Origin: Hypsibius dujardini
Taxonomy: Eukaryota > Tardigrada > Eutardigrada > Parachela > Hypsibiidae
Assembly: GCA_001579985.1 (NCBI GenBank)
Contig: LRSR01007454.1
Location: 1-21,656, forward strand
Reading direction: 5' to 3'
Length of the DNA stretch: 21,656 bases
How positions within the stretch are numbered: the stretch's first letter is position 1; the number at the start of each line of letters is the position of its first letter. The notes beneath the pieces are model-generated. The model searched no databases. It worked only from the letters and a program-made list of their open reading frames with translations, and was not told where the DNA came from. Shown piece by piece: positions 1 to 8,818 of this stretch. The translations under genes and the position numbers were made by a program.

Positions 1-129
1 CCTAACGGCTACATGTATATTATAAGGGGTGTTAACCATTTTAAAGCGGTATTAACACACAATAAGCATCCCTTCTCCCACATACGTTGATGATACCTAC
101 ACTTTTGGTATTTAATATCGCAGTCACGC
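1..129. other. Unassigned left edge
   Basis: AT-rich sequence with no open frame or repeat that I can support. It lies just before the point at which similarity to the region upstream of TMEM151-like copy B becomes visible. Confidence 0.5.
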
Positions 130-577
130 TCACGTAAATCTTGGTCATGCACTCCCGTTTTATTTGCATTCTCATGAGTCATACCCTCGCAGTCTTAACA
201 TCGCATACCCGAGCTGCGATAAGGCACAACGAATATCTTGTATAGTGTAACAATATATGCAGATAATGGCTTTTATAAACAAATTCATAGGGCAGGAGTG
301 GGGATTGGCTAGTGAAGACTCCCAGACCTTGTCTAAAGATACACTCTGCTATCAGCCGGTAGACACAGCCAGCTCCCCTTCCTCTCTTTGCACAAGATAT
401 CGATCGGCTTCCGCATCCTGTTAATTTCGTCTAGGGTTTCCAAGTAGTGCCAGGGCAGCCGCATGATCCTGGTCAGGGAATTTTGATTCCGACGCATTTG
501 TTTTTACCATCAAGCTTCCTGACATTTTTTCATTCTTTTAACTTCATCTTGGACGAGATTACCCGGTAAACTTGCAT
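130..577 (+). repeat. Upstream region of TMEM151-like unit 0 (segmental repeat)
   Basis: This stretch aligns with 12370-12816 over its full length and with 4251-4598 over its right part. Shared landmarks are a CATTCTCATGA block, a CCCGAGCTGCGAT block, and a TATA-like CTTTTATAAACAAA at 270-283. Compared with units A and B it has lost two candidate splice signals: the GT of a possible 5' donor (GGATTGGC here, against GGTTGGC in A and B) and the AG of a possible acceptor (CTTCAT here; copy B has CTTCAG and copy A ATCAG). Confidence 0.75.
270..283 (+). promoter_or_regulatory. TATA-like core promoter, unit 0
   Basis: CTTTTATAAACAAA is identical in all three TMEM151-like units, within flanks that have diverged. 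It lies about 300 bp before the exon 1 start position. A core-promoter role is inferred from the TATAAA-like core and its conservation; no transcript evidence is available. Confidence 0.35.
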
Positions 578-810
578 AACTTTATTACTAGCCTGAGAAG
601 ACCAACTCGAAATCTCATCATGTTTCACCTTGTCCACCCGCAAATCGAACAGAAGGATGATAGTTGTGCCGTCGAAGAGGAGATAGTTAACGTTGGTCCC
701 GGAACTGTGCTTCGTGACGACGATGGACCCCTTTCGCTGAGGGCTTCTCCGGACGTCGCCACGGACGATCTTGACAATGACGATAACGAAATTGAATGGC
801 ATGGTAGAAG
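578..810 (+). pseudogene. TMEM151-like exon 1 remnant, unit 0
   Basis: This is a third copy of the first coding exon of the TMEM151-like genes at 4599 and 12817. It is 233 bp long, exactly like copy A, and the reading frame stays open up to a preserved donor (AG then GTACGA at 811). The start codon used by the other copies is replaced by AAC, so the first in-frame ATG is at 620, 14 codons in. A candidate upstream acceptor AG is AT here. Exons 2 and 3 are absent: about 830 bp of intron 1 follows and then breaks off at the inverted-repeat element beginning at 1644. I read this as a truncated pseudogene whose exon has not yet gained stops, which suggests fairly recent loss. It could only be functional if spliced onto other sequence. 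Confidence 0.75.
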
Positions 811-948
811 GTACGAATGACAAAAACTGAAACTAGTCAAAATATTTTTTCGAATCGACGAATTTTTGTTGACTTAAAAAAATTAAATGATTTTTAGTTT
901 CTTTAAATTATCTAGTAGCTTAGCGTTTTAGTTCTGCTTTATCTTACT

Positions 949-1545
949 TGGGCGATTTTCAGATTGGGGACGCAGAATGCTTTCGCTCAAATTTTTTTAA
1001 TTATTACTATATTATTCATGAATGTGTAATTCATGTCACGACGATTGAAATTTCTTTAATGGCGCAATTTCAAAGTTGGAAAAACATTGGAAGATTTCAT
1101 TTTCTATGATTTTCTCTGTAAAAATGTCGATTTATCGAAATGCAGTAAATATAATTATTTTGACACTACCCCATCACAAATTCAGTTTGGAATAAATTGG
1201 CATTAACCAAATATTTTTCCCATGAAAGGAACGGCGATACATGCCAACTCTGGATAGCTTCGCAGTAATTTTTGGCCCTTTTTTAAAACTTCTCATAGCT
1301 TTATAATGTATAGTTCAGATTCAAAAAGTATTTGATTGATACCAATTGATTCAAAATTACATTTGGGATGGGATAATATTAAAATAATTTTATATAATGT
1401 ATTTCGATAAATAGTCATTTTTACGCGGACGTTCAAGAAAAACGAAATCTTCTAGTTTTCCAACTTCGAAATTCCGCCAAAAAAATGGACTAGTTTAACA
1501 ACATAAAGTGAAGGCATTCTAAGTTCCCATCTGAAAATCGTCCCA
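949..1545. repeat. Fold-back MITE-like element in intron 1, unit 0
   Basis: The two halves are imperfect inverted repeats. The left end begins TGGGCGATTTTCAGA and the right end reads TCTGAAAATCGTCCCA. Inner arms such as AATTTCAAAGTTGG and CCAACTTCGAAATT also pair. The same family occurs at 4969-5290 (half), 13203-13799 and 20337-20974. The internal part carries a CAACTCTGGATAGC block present in all copies. I see no transposase frame, so it is non-autonomous. Confidence 0.8.
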
Positions 1546-1643
1546 CGTTAGTCTTAATTTTCAAGCTTAAATGTGCGATTTCTGAAAATGTTCATACAGT
1601 GTTTTTCGGAAACCAGAAAGTAAAGCTAAAGCAATAACCGCTA

Positions 1644-2010
1644 CCCTAATAATAATCTGAGACAGATGTCCTCTCGTTATACGCGGCGTTCATTGGGAGG
1701 GGTAAATTTTTACTGGTGGAGGTACAAAATTTGCTCCGCGCGAGTAAAGAAACTATGCCCGGTGTAAAGAGAGGTAGAAAAATGTCTTGGAAATGTCCTG
1801 CAGGACAAAAAAGCTAAAGCTAAAGCAGGCAAAATTTACGTTATGAGTGTAAAAAGTACACTTTTTAGCATAACGCAGGTAGAAAAATACCCTCGAAATG
1901 TCCTGAACGGTGTAAATGCCTTCCAGTTCAAGAGTTTTTCACTCTTTATGTGCATTAAATGCCACAAGAGACTGAAATTTCCCTCAGGAAAGACAATTTT
2001 ATTCTTCTCC
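1644..2010 (+). repeat. Left terminal inverted repeat of the 2.6-kb element
   Basis: This is the reverse complement of 3845-4247 with scattered substitutions. It diverges after the TTCTTCTCC block, where the right arm and the copy at 6655 continue with CTGCACAAACTCA but this arm jumps to other sequence. The arm here is therefore internally shortened. Confidence 0.85.
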
Positions 2011-2136
2011 TTTTTTCACTTTTTTTCCAGCACACTTGCGCAGTGCATTGCGTAGTGCCCAACGCTCTGCAACTGGAAACTGATCAAAATAAAATAAATT
2101 TAATTCAATGTTGCGCTTTTTATTTCGGGCTTTCTG

Positions 2137-2758
2137 ATGGATTCCGATAATTTTTTGGTGACCCAAGGATAATATGTGTATCGGAGGCCCTTCAGCGTTT
2201 CATGAAACAGGAAGGCAGGGAGGATTTACTGCCCCACCGCACTGTTTTTGATGACGGCCGGGAAGACGTTATTGCTGATCGCCTCGATGACGAGGTTTAC
2301 GGGCAGCAATGCGACGACGAGGACAATCGGGACTTGTCTAACGGTAAATAATATTTTTTTGGTTTTATTTTAGCATGCATTTCCTTAATCGTTGATGATT
2401 CGAGGAGCCTCGAAGCAAAATAATAACGTAGGAGAACTTATGCAACAGATATCGGATTCAATTGATTGATTGGCTGATTGGATGATCAGTGAAATGTTTC
2501 TTTGTGATTGTTCATTAGATTGACTGATTGAATGATTGATTGATTGATTGGTTGATTGATTGATTGATTGGCTGATTGATTGATTGGCTGATGGGATGAT
2601 CAGTAAAATGTTTCTTTATGATTGTTCATTAGATTGATTGATTGACTTTTACGGATTTATTGCAAGCTGGAGGGTGGACTTTTGTGAAAGGATTTTTTCT
2701 CACAGATGTGCTAGAACTCGTCGCCCACGACAACGACACGGGATCCATGCTCGCTTGA
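2137..2758 (+). pseudogene. Broken copy of the two-exon acidic ORF in the 2.6-kb element
   Basis: This is homologous to the intact version at 7165-7685. A 1-bp deletion in the T-run at about 2150-2156 shifts the frame eight or nine codons after the ATG. Past that point the original frame is still open for about 50 codons, to a conserved donor after AACG at 2343. The second exon (2706-2758) follows a CACAG acceptor and ends in a conserved TGA. The substitutions separating the copies mostly leave the acidic Asp/Glu-rich character intact, which suggests it once coded for protein. Function unknown. Confidence 0.45.
2459..2646. repeat. TTGA/ATTG microsatellite with a duplicated block of about 50 bp
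   Basis: Runs of ATTG/GATT units surround two near-identical blocks: one at about 2470-2525 and one at about 2585-2640, both containing GATGATCAGT and TGATTGTTCATTAGATTGA. The homologous interval in the half copy (7487-7571) has only one block. The array falls inside the putative intron of the acidic ORF. Confidence 0.85.
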
Positions 2759-3003
2759 AGAAGGCTCTTCACGCTGATCAGCAGGTCGACGAAAACTGAG
2801 GACGATGACTGATGCATGAATCGCCACAACTGTTTCTCACTGGAAAAGTGTGGCCGCAGTGTGTTTTGACTGCCGAATTCAGTTTAGATAAAAAGCTTTA
2901 AAAAGTGAGATTGGTGCTGGTGCTGCCGAGTAGTCTGTAATTTTTACACGTGGCTGCGGTTTTCCCTTTTTCGGTGGTCGAATTTCCATTATTCGAGTAT
3001 TTT

Positions 3004-3115
3004 TGAACCGCGCGAGTAAATTTACCTTGCAAAAATATATTCAAGAGTGGGTCATTTCTACTATGACCAATTTTGCTCCGTGGGAGTATTTCTGAACCGC
3101 GCGAGTAAATTTACC
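3004..3115. repeat. Paired 23-bp direct repeats with GAGTAAATTTAC core
   Basis: The 23-bp sequence starting TGAACCGCGCGAGTAAA occurs at 3004-3026 and 3093-3115. The same GCGAGTAAATTTAC core recurs in the element's inverted repeats and at about 17405-17420. Such sub-terminal repeats are often transposase binding sites; that role is inferred here. Confidence 0.7.
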
Positions 3116-3129
3116 ATATAAGTATTATT

Positions 3130-3753
3130 ATGCCCTTCCGAGTGTTTTTGTCATGGAGGGTAAAAAAACGAAATCTAAGAGGTTCATTTGGCAGCATATA
3201 TTTATACCTCCGGTTACACTTCCTATTGCACCTCTCGCTATACCTCCGGAGTATATATTATCATTGGGGCAGGGTACTCGAAGTCTTGTCCATTCTGCAA
3301 GGTTTCCCCCGAGGCCACCACTTTCTGCAACGTGCGGATGGAACCTGTCGTCTGACTGGACAGGCGACGGTTCTTCAAGATCAAGACCAACCTCTGATGG
3401 ACCTCATAAATTCTTGCTGTGCAACTGTGTTTCAAGTGCACCAGTGCTTCCTGTTCCGCCGCGCAGCAACAGAAACCCGTATTTTCCTACGGACGTCCGA
3501 AGATGACCACGTTACCTGCCGTATCGAATCGGTCGTGATGGATGAGGATAATGTTGTCATCACACACATTGTCGGAGTCCTGGACAAGGAACTGAAGGAG
3601 ATGATCGCTACATTTGTCTGTGGTTTGCACATGGTTCCCCCAACAGTTACGGGTGACACACTAACAGTTGGAACGCGGTCGGTGTTGGTGCCACATATAT
3701 TTGCTCTGACTCCGTCTGAGACGTACTTAGTTAGGAAAACCTCTTCAATTTAA
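3130..3753 (+). CDS. Unrecognised 207-codon ORF inside the 2.6-kb element
   Basis: This is the longest open frame in the element, starting at ATG 3130 and ending with TAA at 3751. I recognise no family. The first 45 or so codons overlap sequence shared with a non-coding remnant at about 17390-17500, so the true start may be later or on a spliced exon; a TTGGGGCAG acceptor-like site lies near 3273. From about residue 60 the frame looks more protein-like: mixed charge, several Cys, and a C-terminal half rich in Val, Thr and acidic residues, with no transmembrane helix or signal peptide in that part. There is no DDE-type catalytic pattern that I can point to. It could be a captured host fragment, an accessory protein of the transposon, or chance. 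Confidence 0.35.
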   Translation: MPFRVFLSWRVKKRNLRGSFGSIYLYLRLHFLLHLSLYLRSIYYHWGRVLEVLSILQGFPRGHHFLQRADGTCRLTGQATVLQDQDQPLMDLINSCCATVFQVHQCFLFRRAATETRIFLRTSEDDHVTCRIESVVMDEDNVVITHIVGVLDKELKEMIATFVCGLHMVPPTVTGDTLTVGTRSVLVPHIFALTPSETYLVRKTSSI

Positions 3754-3844
3754 CGGCAGTTAGTCGTTTTGTTCCGTGACATAAAAACTGGTACTGTGTT
3801 GGTTGGTCCACCCTCAAATCGGTTCAGGCCGACTTGAACAGTGG

Positions 3845-4247
3845 GAATGTCCGTTATATTCTTGACTGATGAGTTTGTGCAGGAGAAGAATGAAATTGTC
3901 TTCCCTGAGGGAAATTTTTGTCTCTTATGGCATTTAATGTACGTAAAGAGTGAAAACTCCTTAACCGGAAGGCAATTACACCGTTCAGGACATTTCGAGG
4001 GTATTTTTCTACCTGCGTTATGGTAAAAAGTGTACTTTTTACACTCGGAGAGTAAATTTTGCCTGATTTAACTTTAGCTTTTTTGTCCTGCAGGACATTT
4101 CCAAGACATTTTTCTGCCTCTCTTTACACCGGGCATAGTTTCTTTACTCACGCGGAGCAAATTTTGTACCTCCACCAGTAAAAATTTACCCCTCCCAATG
4201 AACGCCGCGTATAACGGGAGGACATCTGTCTCAGATTATTATTAGGG
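3845..4247 (-). repeat. Right terminal inverted repeat of the 2.6-kb element
   Basis: This mirrors 1644-2010, and its inner part also mirrors 6990-7050 of the half copy, so the full arm is about 400 bp. The outer 28 bp are identical to the left arm. Confidence 0.85.
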
Positions 4248-4250
4248 AAT

Positions 4251-4598
4251 GGATTGTATAGTGCGCAACATATGGAGATGCTGGCAGATGCGCTTTTATA
4301 AACAAATTCGCAGGGCAGAAATGAAGGTTGGCAAGTGAAGATTCAAGAGAGCCTGTCTAAAGATAGAATTTGCTATCAGCCGGCAAACAAAACCAGTCAG
4401 TCTCTCCCGTTGCACATAGTATCGTTTGGCTTCCGCATCATGTGAAGTTCTTCCGGGTCTCCAAGTAGTGTCAGAATGTCCGCATGATTCTGGCCAGAGA
4501 AGCTTGATTCCGACGCATCTTTTTCTACCCGTAAACTTCCTGACATCTGTTCATTCTTTTGACATCAGCTCGGACGAGATTACCCGGTAAACTTGCGC
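4251..4598 (+). promoter_or_regulatory. Upstream region of TMEM151-like copy A
   Basis: Similarity to units 0 and B starts only a few bases after the right end of the transposon, at the TTGTATAGTG block. The transposon therefore now borders this region about 45 bp upstream of the TATA-like CTTTTATAAACAAA at 4293-4306. A possible donor (AAG then GTTGGC at 4327) and a possible acceptor (CAG at 4566-4568, 30 bp before the ATG) would allow a 5' untranslated exon. Both are shared with unit B but lost in unit 0. Confidence 0.4.
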
Positions 4599-6630
4599 AT
4601 GTTTAATACTAGCCTGAAAAGACCAACCGAAAATCTCATCATGACTCAATTTGCCCACTCCCAAAACGAACAAAAGGACAATGGCTCCGGAGAGGAAATA
4701 GTTAACGTTAACCTTGGTCTCGGAACTGTTCTTGGTGGCGCCCATAAACCTCTTCTGCTGAGGACTTTTCCGGACGTCTCCAACGGCGATCTCAACAACG
4801 ACAATAACGACATTGAACGCGGTGATAGGAGGTACGGATGACAAAAACTAAAATTATTCAAATCAGCTTTTTGAGTTGAAAATTTGTTGTTCACTAAAAA
4901 AGTTAATTGATTTTCAGGTTCTTTTAATTTTCTATTAATTAAGTCGTTTAGTTCTGTCTTATCTTACTTGGGACGATTTTCAGAGGGAGAACGCAGAATG
5001 CTTCCTTTATATTTTTTTAAATCGTACAATATTATTTATGATTTATAAATTTATGTCATCGGCGTCTAAATCAAACCTTTTTTTATGGCGTAATTTCAAA
5101 GTCGGGAAAACATTCGATAGTTCCATTTTCTATGATTTTCACGTTAAAATGTCAATTTATCGAAATGCAGTAAATATAATTGTTTTGACAGTATCCCATC
5201 CTAAATTCAATTTAAAATAGATTGGCATCAACGAAATATTTTTTGTATATAAGGGGCGGAGCTACAAGCCAACTCTGGATAGTTTCGCATCAGCCAACAT
5301 AATTTTTAGTTCACTTTCTGTTTGGTTGCTTTACTGTGGTTTAGTTTTGCCATTCTTATAGAGGAAGACCTAAAAGTCTGCAATCCTGTTCAGCGGCTTG
5401 CGGAGACTTCTGGAAGAGTTCCACCACCGTTTTCTACTTCATCTCCGTCTATCTAATTGCTGCGGGAGTGGGACTGGTAGTTGGCGGGACCATCCTCATG
5501 ATCAACTACGACGGTGACCGTTACCCCAAGCGGTACTTTGCGATGCTGATTATTGGTGGAATGTTAGCCTTTTCCACATATTACGCTTACATGAAAATGT
5601 TATTGAGTGGGGCCCAGTTCCGCTATTGGAGTAAGGCCGCCTTGTCGCCGGAGCAGGTTAAGCAGCACATTGCAAAGGTTCGCGAAGCTCGTCCTCGGAT
5701 CGTCTGGACCATGTCTTCGTTCCACAAGAAACGTTATACCGACGGCAGCACGAAACGAAAGGTGACTGCAACAAAATAATATTGAAACTCGTCCTTAACT
5801 CACTTGAGCTGAAGGACATTTTACGTGAAGTGTAAATCAAACTCGAGATTAAGAGCTACATAAAGCTAATTTAAAGTTTATTTAATGTTTTTCTGTTAAA
5901 GTTAAAGTTTGTCAAAGATTATGGAATTCTGTTAAAATTTGGTAAAGTTATTCATTAAAGTTTGTTTTTTCATTAAATTTTTCATAAAGATTTGTGCTTT
6001 GAGTTTTTTAGATGGAAATATTAGTACCGAAAATTAATACCAGCAACTGAAATCTGTGTTCTAATTAGATTTTTAGTCAGATTAAATTTGGTAACTAAAG
6101 ATTCTTAATTTTGTTCTTTTTAGGTGACTGAGACTTAAGTTTAGTTTTATAGTAAAATTAGCTGATCGATGTTAACTTTCCAGTTAAATTATGAGTTACT
6201 ACGAAATGGTGATTTATCTTCCCAGGTCACATGGGAAGGTGAGCGGGACTTTATTTTTTCCCACGCAGACGACATCTCCGATCCGCACTTCGACCACGAA
6301 ATGGAAGAATTCCGGATCACTCGAATCAAATTCAGCAAAAAGTTTGATTTTGCGGATCCTGAGACTGAGGCGGCGTTCAATGCGCAGAAGTTGGAGTTTA
6401 TTACCAGCAATCTCGGCCGGGACGAGCGCCATGAGTTGAAAGCGGAGCTGGTGATTCCCGGATACGTGGAATCAGTGATGGCGACGACTAACGGACGACG
6501 GCCGTGTCTGGTCAACCGGCGACTGTATGTGTTGTGTGCACTGTTGCTGTTGGAGCTGCCGTGCGGCTTCCTTCTACGATTGTTCAGCGGCAAGCAGCGC
6601 TACCAATATTCAAAGATCTTCAAGTCTTAG
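4599..6630 (+). CDS. TMEM151-like membrane protein, copy A (3 exons, 345 aa)
   Basis: The exons are 4599-4831, 5362-5761 and 6226-6630, joined at GT-AG introns (phases 2 and 0) and ending in TAG. Exon 1 encodes an acidic, Asn/Asp-rich, probably disordered N-terminus (residues 1-77). Exon 2 carries two hydrophobic helices at about 101-124 and 137-159, with the short loop YDGDRYPKRY between them, then a basic cytosolic stretch (SPEQVKQHIAKV, then RPRIVWTMSSFH). Exon 3 has the TRIKFSKKFDFA segment, which resembles TRLRFTKCFSFA of vertebrate TMEM151, and a third helix at about 309-330. The order of helices and motifs fits the TMEM151 family, but at 345 aa it is shorter than the vertebrate members. 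The molecular role of that family is poorly known. I took the first ATG after an in-frame stop at 4560. A transposon half copy starts 24 bp after the stop codon. Confidence 0.7.
4969..5290. repeat. Half fold-back element in intron 1, copy A
   Basis: This has the left end (TGGGACGATTTTCAGAG) and the central CAACTCTGGATAG block of the family seen in full at 949 and 13203, but the right arm is missing. Intron 1 is correspondingly short here (530 bp, against 907 bp in copy B). Confidence 0.75.
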
Positions 6631-7164
6631 TGCAGCGTAATTTGGACGGACTACCCCTAATAATAATCTAAGACAGATGTCCGCCCGTTATACGCGGCGT
6701 TCATTGGGAGGGGTAAATTTTTACTGGTGGAGGTACAAAATTTGCTCCGCGCGAGTAAAGAAACGGTGTAAAGAGAGGTAGAAAAATGTCTTGGAAATGT
6801 CCTGCAGGACAAAAAAGCTAAAGCTAAAGCAGGCAAAATTTACGTTATGAGTGTAAAAGGTACACTTTTTAGCATAACGCAGGTAGAAAAATACCCTCGA
6901 AATGTCCTGAACGGTGTAAATGCCTTCCAGTTCAAGAGTTTTTCACTCTTTATGTGCATTAAATGCCACAAGAGACTGAAATTTCCCTCAGGAAAGACAA
7001 TTTTATCTTTCTCCTGCACAAACTCACCAGTTTAGAACATAACGGACACATTTTCCAGCATACTTGCCCATTGCATTGCGCAATGCCCAACGCTCTGCAA
7101 CTAGAAACTGGTCAAAATAAATTTAATTTGATTCAATGTTGTGCTTTTTATTTTGGACTTTCTG

Positions 7165-7685
7165 ATGGATTCCGATACATTTTTTATTGACCCAAGGATA
7201 ATATATCTATCGGAGGCCCTTCAGTGTCTCGTGAAACAGGAAGGCAAGGAGGATTTGCTGCCCCATCGCACTGTTTTTGATGACGACCTGGAAGACATTA
7301 TTGCTGATTGTTTCGATGACAGGATTTACGGGCAGATATGCGACGACGAGGACGACCGAGACTTGTCCAACGGTAATTAATCTTTTTTTGATTTCATTTT
7401 GGCATGCATTTCCTTAATTTTTGATGATTTGCGAAGCCTCGAAGCAAAAGAATAACGTAGCAGAATTTATACAGTAGATATAGGATTCGATTGATTGATT
7501 TATTGATTGATTGGCTGATTGGATGATCAGTGAAATGTTTTTTCATGATTGTTCATTAGATTGATTGATTGACTTTTACGGATTTATTGAAAGCTGGACG
7601 GTGGACCTTTGTAAAAGGATTTTTTCTCATAGATGTGCTAGAACTCGTCGCCCAAGACAAAGACACGGGATCCACGCTCGCTTGA
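7165..7685 (+). CDS. Small acidic protein of the transposon, putative two exons (86 aa)
   Basis: Exon 1 is 7165-7372, ending AACG before GTAATT. Exon 2 is 7633-7685, after a T-rich tract ending CATAG, and ends in TGA. The junction restores an Asp codon and the product is 86 aa, very rich in Asp and Glu (for example FDDDLEDIIADCFDD). It has no Cys/His finger, transmembrane helix or other motif I recognise. The same exon pair with the same boundaries occurs at 2137-2758, where one base is missing. The shared splice sites and the preserved downstream frame argue for genuine coding. It may be an internal fragment of a longer transposon protein whose upstream exons I cannot see. Confidence 0.4.
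7487..7571. repeat. ATTG-type microsatellite
   Basis: A short run of GATT/ATTG units with one GATGATCAGT block. It is homologous to the longer array at 2459-2646 and lies in the putative intron of the acidic ORF. Confidence 0.8.
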
Positions 7686-7830
7686 AGAAGGCTCTTCACG
7701 ATGATCAGCAGGTCGACGGAAACGTCGACGAATGTGTCTCCTCCAGACGATGTGTCTTCTTCGCTCGCTATTGCGTCCGACTGACATTTCATCTTTCGGG
7801 ACAATATTATGCCGATTCCGCTAAGCAATG

Positions 7831-8060
7831 ACACCTGATTGTGGGGAGACACAATGCCTCACAGGTCAGCATGTTTTATTCCTTGTTCAGTGTGTCCAAA
7901 CGACATTTCGTCTTTCCAAACATTTTGCCCTGTCCGGCAAAATGCGTCGAATGGCTTCCCTTTAGCTAATGTGGCTTACCTGGATGTTTTCTTTCGAAGA
8001 CATCATGTTTTGGCTACTTGGCAATGAATTCATTCTAGATTGATGATGTGAAGATACCAG
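7831..8060. other. Gap between the transposon half copy and the chemoreceptor duplication
   Basis: I see no supported gene. A segment at about 7890-7945 (GTGTCCAAACGACATTTCGT onward, ending in a CATTTTGCC/GGCAAAATG palindrome) recurs in diverged form at about 16122-16175, after TMEM151-like copy B. This places both intervals at equivalent positions in units A and B. Confidence 0.6.
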
Positions 8061-8646
8061 TAGTTTCATATTTGCAGCATTGGCACCCATGTGTGTAGAG
8101 GCATTCCTCACTGTCTCTCGTTAGCTCAAAATGAAGCTCCGAGTGTTGCCCTTAAAACGTCTCCTGGGTGCTCACCTGTAATATATGTCGGCCTTATTCA
8201 CCTTACTACTGGTTCCCGGCGGGGCTCCGTTAGTGATGAACAAAAGAGATGAGCAGCCGGCTCAAGTGTCCAACCGCTTGCTGACAGTTAGACAAAAACA
8301 GTGCTGTCTATGTCTATGTGGGCATACACACGTGGCCACAAGATAGCGCCAACCAAGTTAAAACCAATGTTTTACGGGTGCCAGCAAGGTGGTCAAAGTT
8401 TGAGTCAATTTTAGGCATAGCGTGCCACTGCTCTTCTCATTGCTTGATTTTTTGATTAAGTGTATGCCTTAAAACGAAAAAAAAGTCAACAAAGGGTTAG
8501 CATAAAAAACCGTAGCGAGCAAATTTAGTTTCATTTGCAGGAAGCTAACAGCCGAACAAAGTATTCCAGCGAGACAATGCCAGCATTTATGTCTTCCGCC
8601 TGTCTGGCCTGCCAAAAGCCTCAACTTGTCAGTGCTGAGTAATCAA

Positions 8647-8818
8647 AAATATCTCGAGCATCATCAAGAACTGCTTGGAGCATCGCAACGTTGTGAGCGT
8701 TGATGAAATTGAAAGGCCTGTGTGGGAATTCTGGAACGAGATCGTAACTCCTGAATTGTGTAAGAGATAACTGGACGTCTGGAGGCGGTGATCAATAACA
8801 ACGGTGCTCGAATTCATC
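8647..8818 (+). pseudogene. Tc1/mariner-type transposase C-terminal remnant
   Basis: One + strand frame runs from about 8650 through NVVSVDEIERPVWEFWNEIV to a stop near 8768. A shift of frame there continues with EITGRLEAVINNNGARIHH up to a stop near 8819. The order Trp-rich segment, then RLEAVI, then NNG and a basic end matches the C-terminus of Tc1/mariner transposases. The DDE/DDD catalytic residues are not visible. It is a dead fragment. Confidence 0.5.

Larger units (their letters stand above)
1644..4247. mobile_element. 2.6-kb DNA transposon with about 400-bp terminal inverted repeats
   Basis: The ends are mirror copies. The left begins CCCTAATAATAATCTGAGAC and the right ends with its reverse complement. 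The match continues with few differences for roughly 370-410 bp (about 1644-2010 against about 3845-4247). Short motifs recur inside the inverted repeats and the interior: GCGCGAGTAAA, GTAAATTTTTAC and a GTCCTGCAGGAC palindrome. The interior holds a two-exon acidic ORF (broken), a TTGA microsatellite and an ORF at 3130-3753. A half copy lies at 6655 and a decayed one at 16225-17500. I see no convincing target-site duplication at either edge, and I do not recognise the superfamily. The left edge lies in intron 1 of TMEM151-like unit 0 and the right edge in the upstream region of unit A. Confidence 0.85.
6655..7830 (+). mobile_element. Left-half copy of the long-TIR transposon
   Basis: This aligns with 1644-2830: the same CCCTAATAATAATC end, nearly the same inverted-repeat arm, the acidic ORF, the microsatellite and the downstream exon. 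It retains about 60 bp of arm (7008-7055) that the left arm at 1644 has lost, and lacks an 11-bp block (CTATGCCCGGT) that the latter has. No matching right arm follows, so this is a truncated or solo-end copy. It begins 24 bp after the stop of TMEM151-like copy A and probably supplies that gene's 3' untranslated region or poly(A) site. Confidence 0.8.

Noticed and set aside
530-823. Reverse-strand ORFs opposite exon 1 in all three TMEM151-like units (also 4551-4844 and 12769-13065)
   Set aside because: They are mirror shadows of the coding exon. The + strand frame ends at a conserved donor and continues into exons 2-3, whereas the reverse frames have no start context or further exons.
2459-2646. 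CRISPR-like array
   Set aside because: The repeats are simple ATTG units without regular spacers; a microsatellite in an animal genome.
1644-4247. piggyBac assignment because the ends begin CCC
   Set aside because: No TTAA flanks at either edge and no piggyBac-like transposase, so the family is left open.
6189-6593. 134-codon reverse-strand ORF opposite TMEM151-like exon 3
   Set aside because: Antisense of a conserved coding exon, low complexity in Ser/Arg/Asn; the equivalent at 15599-15853 is much shorter.
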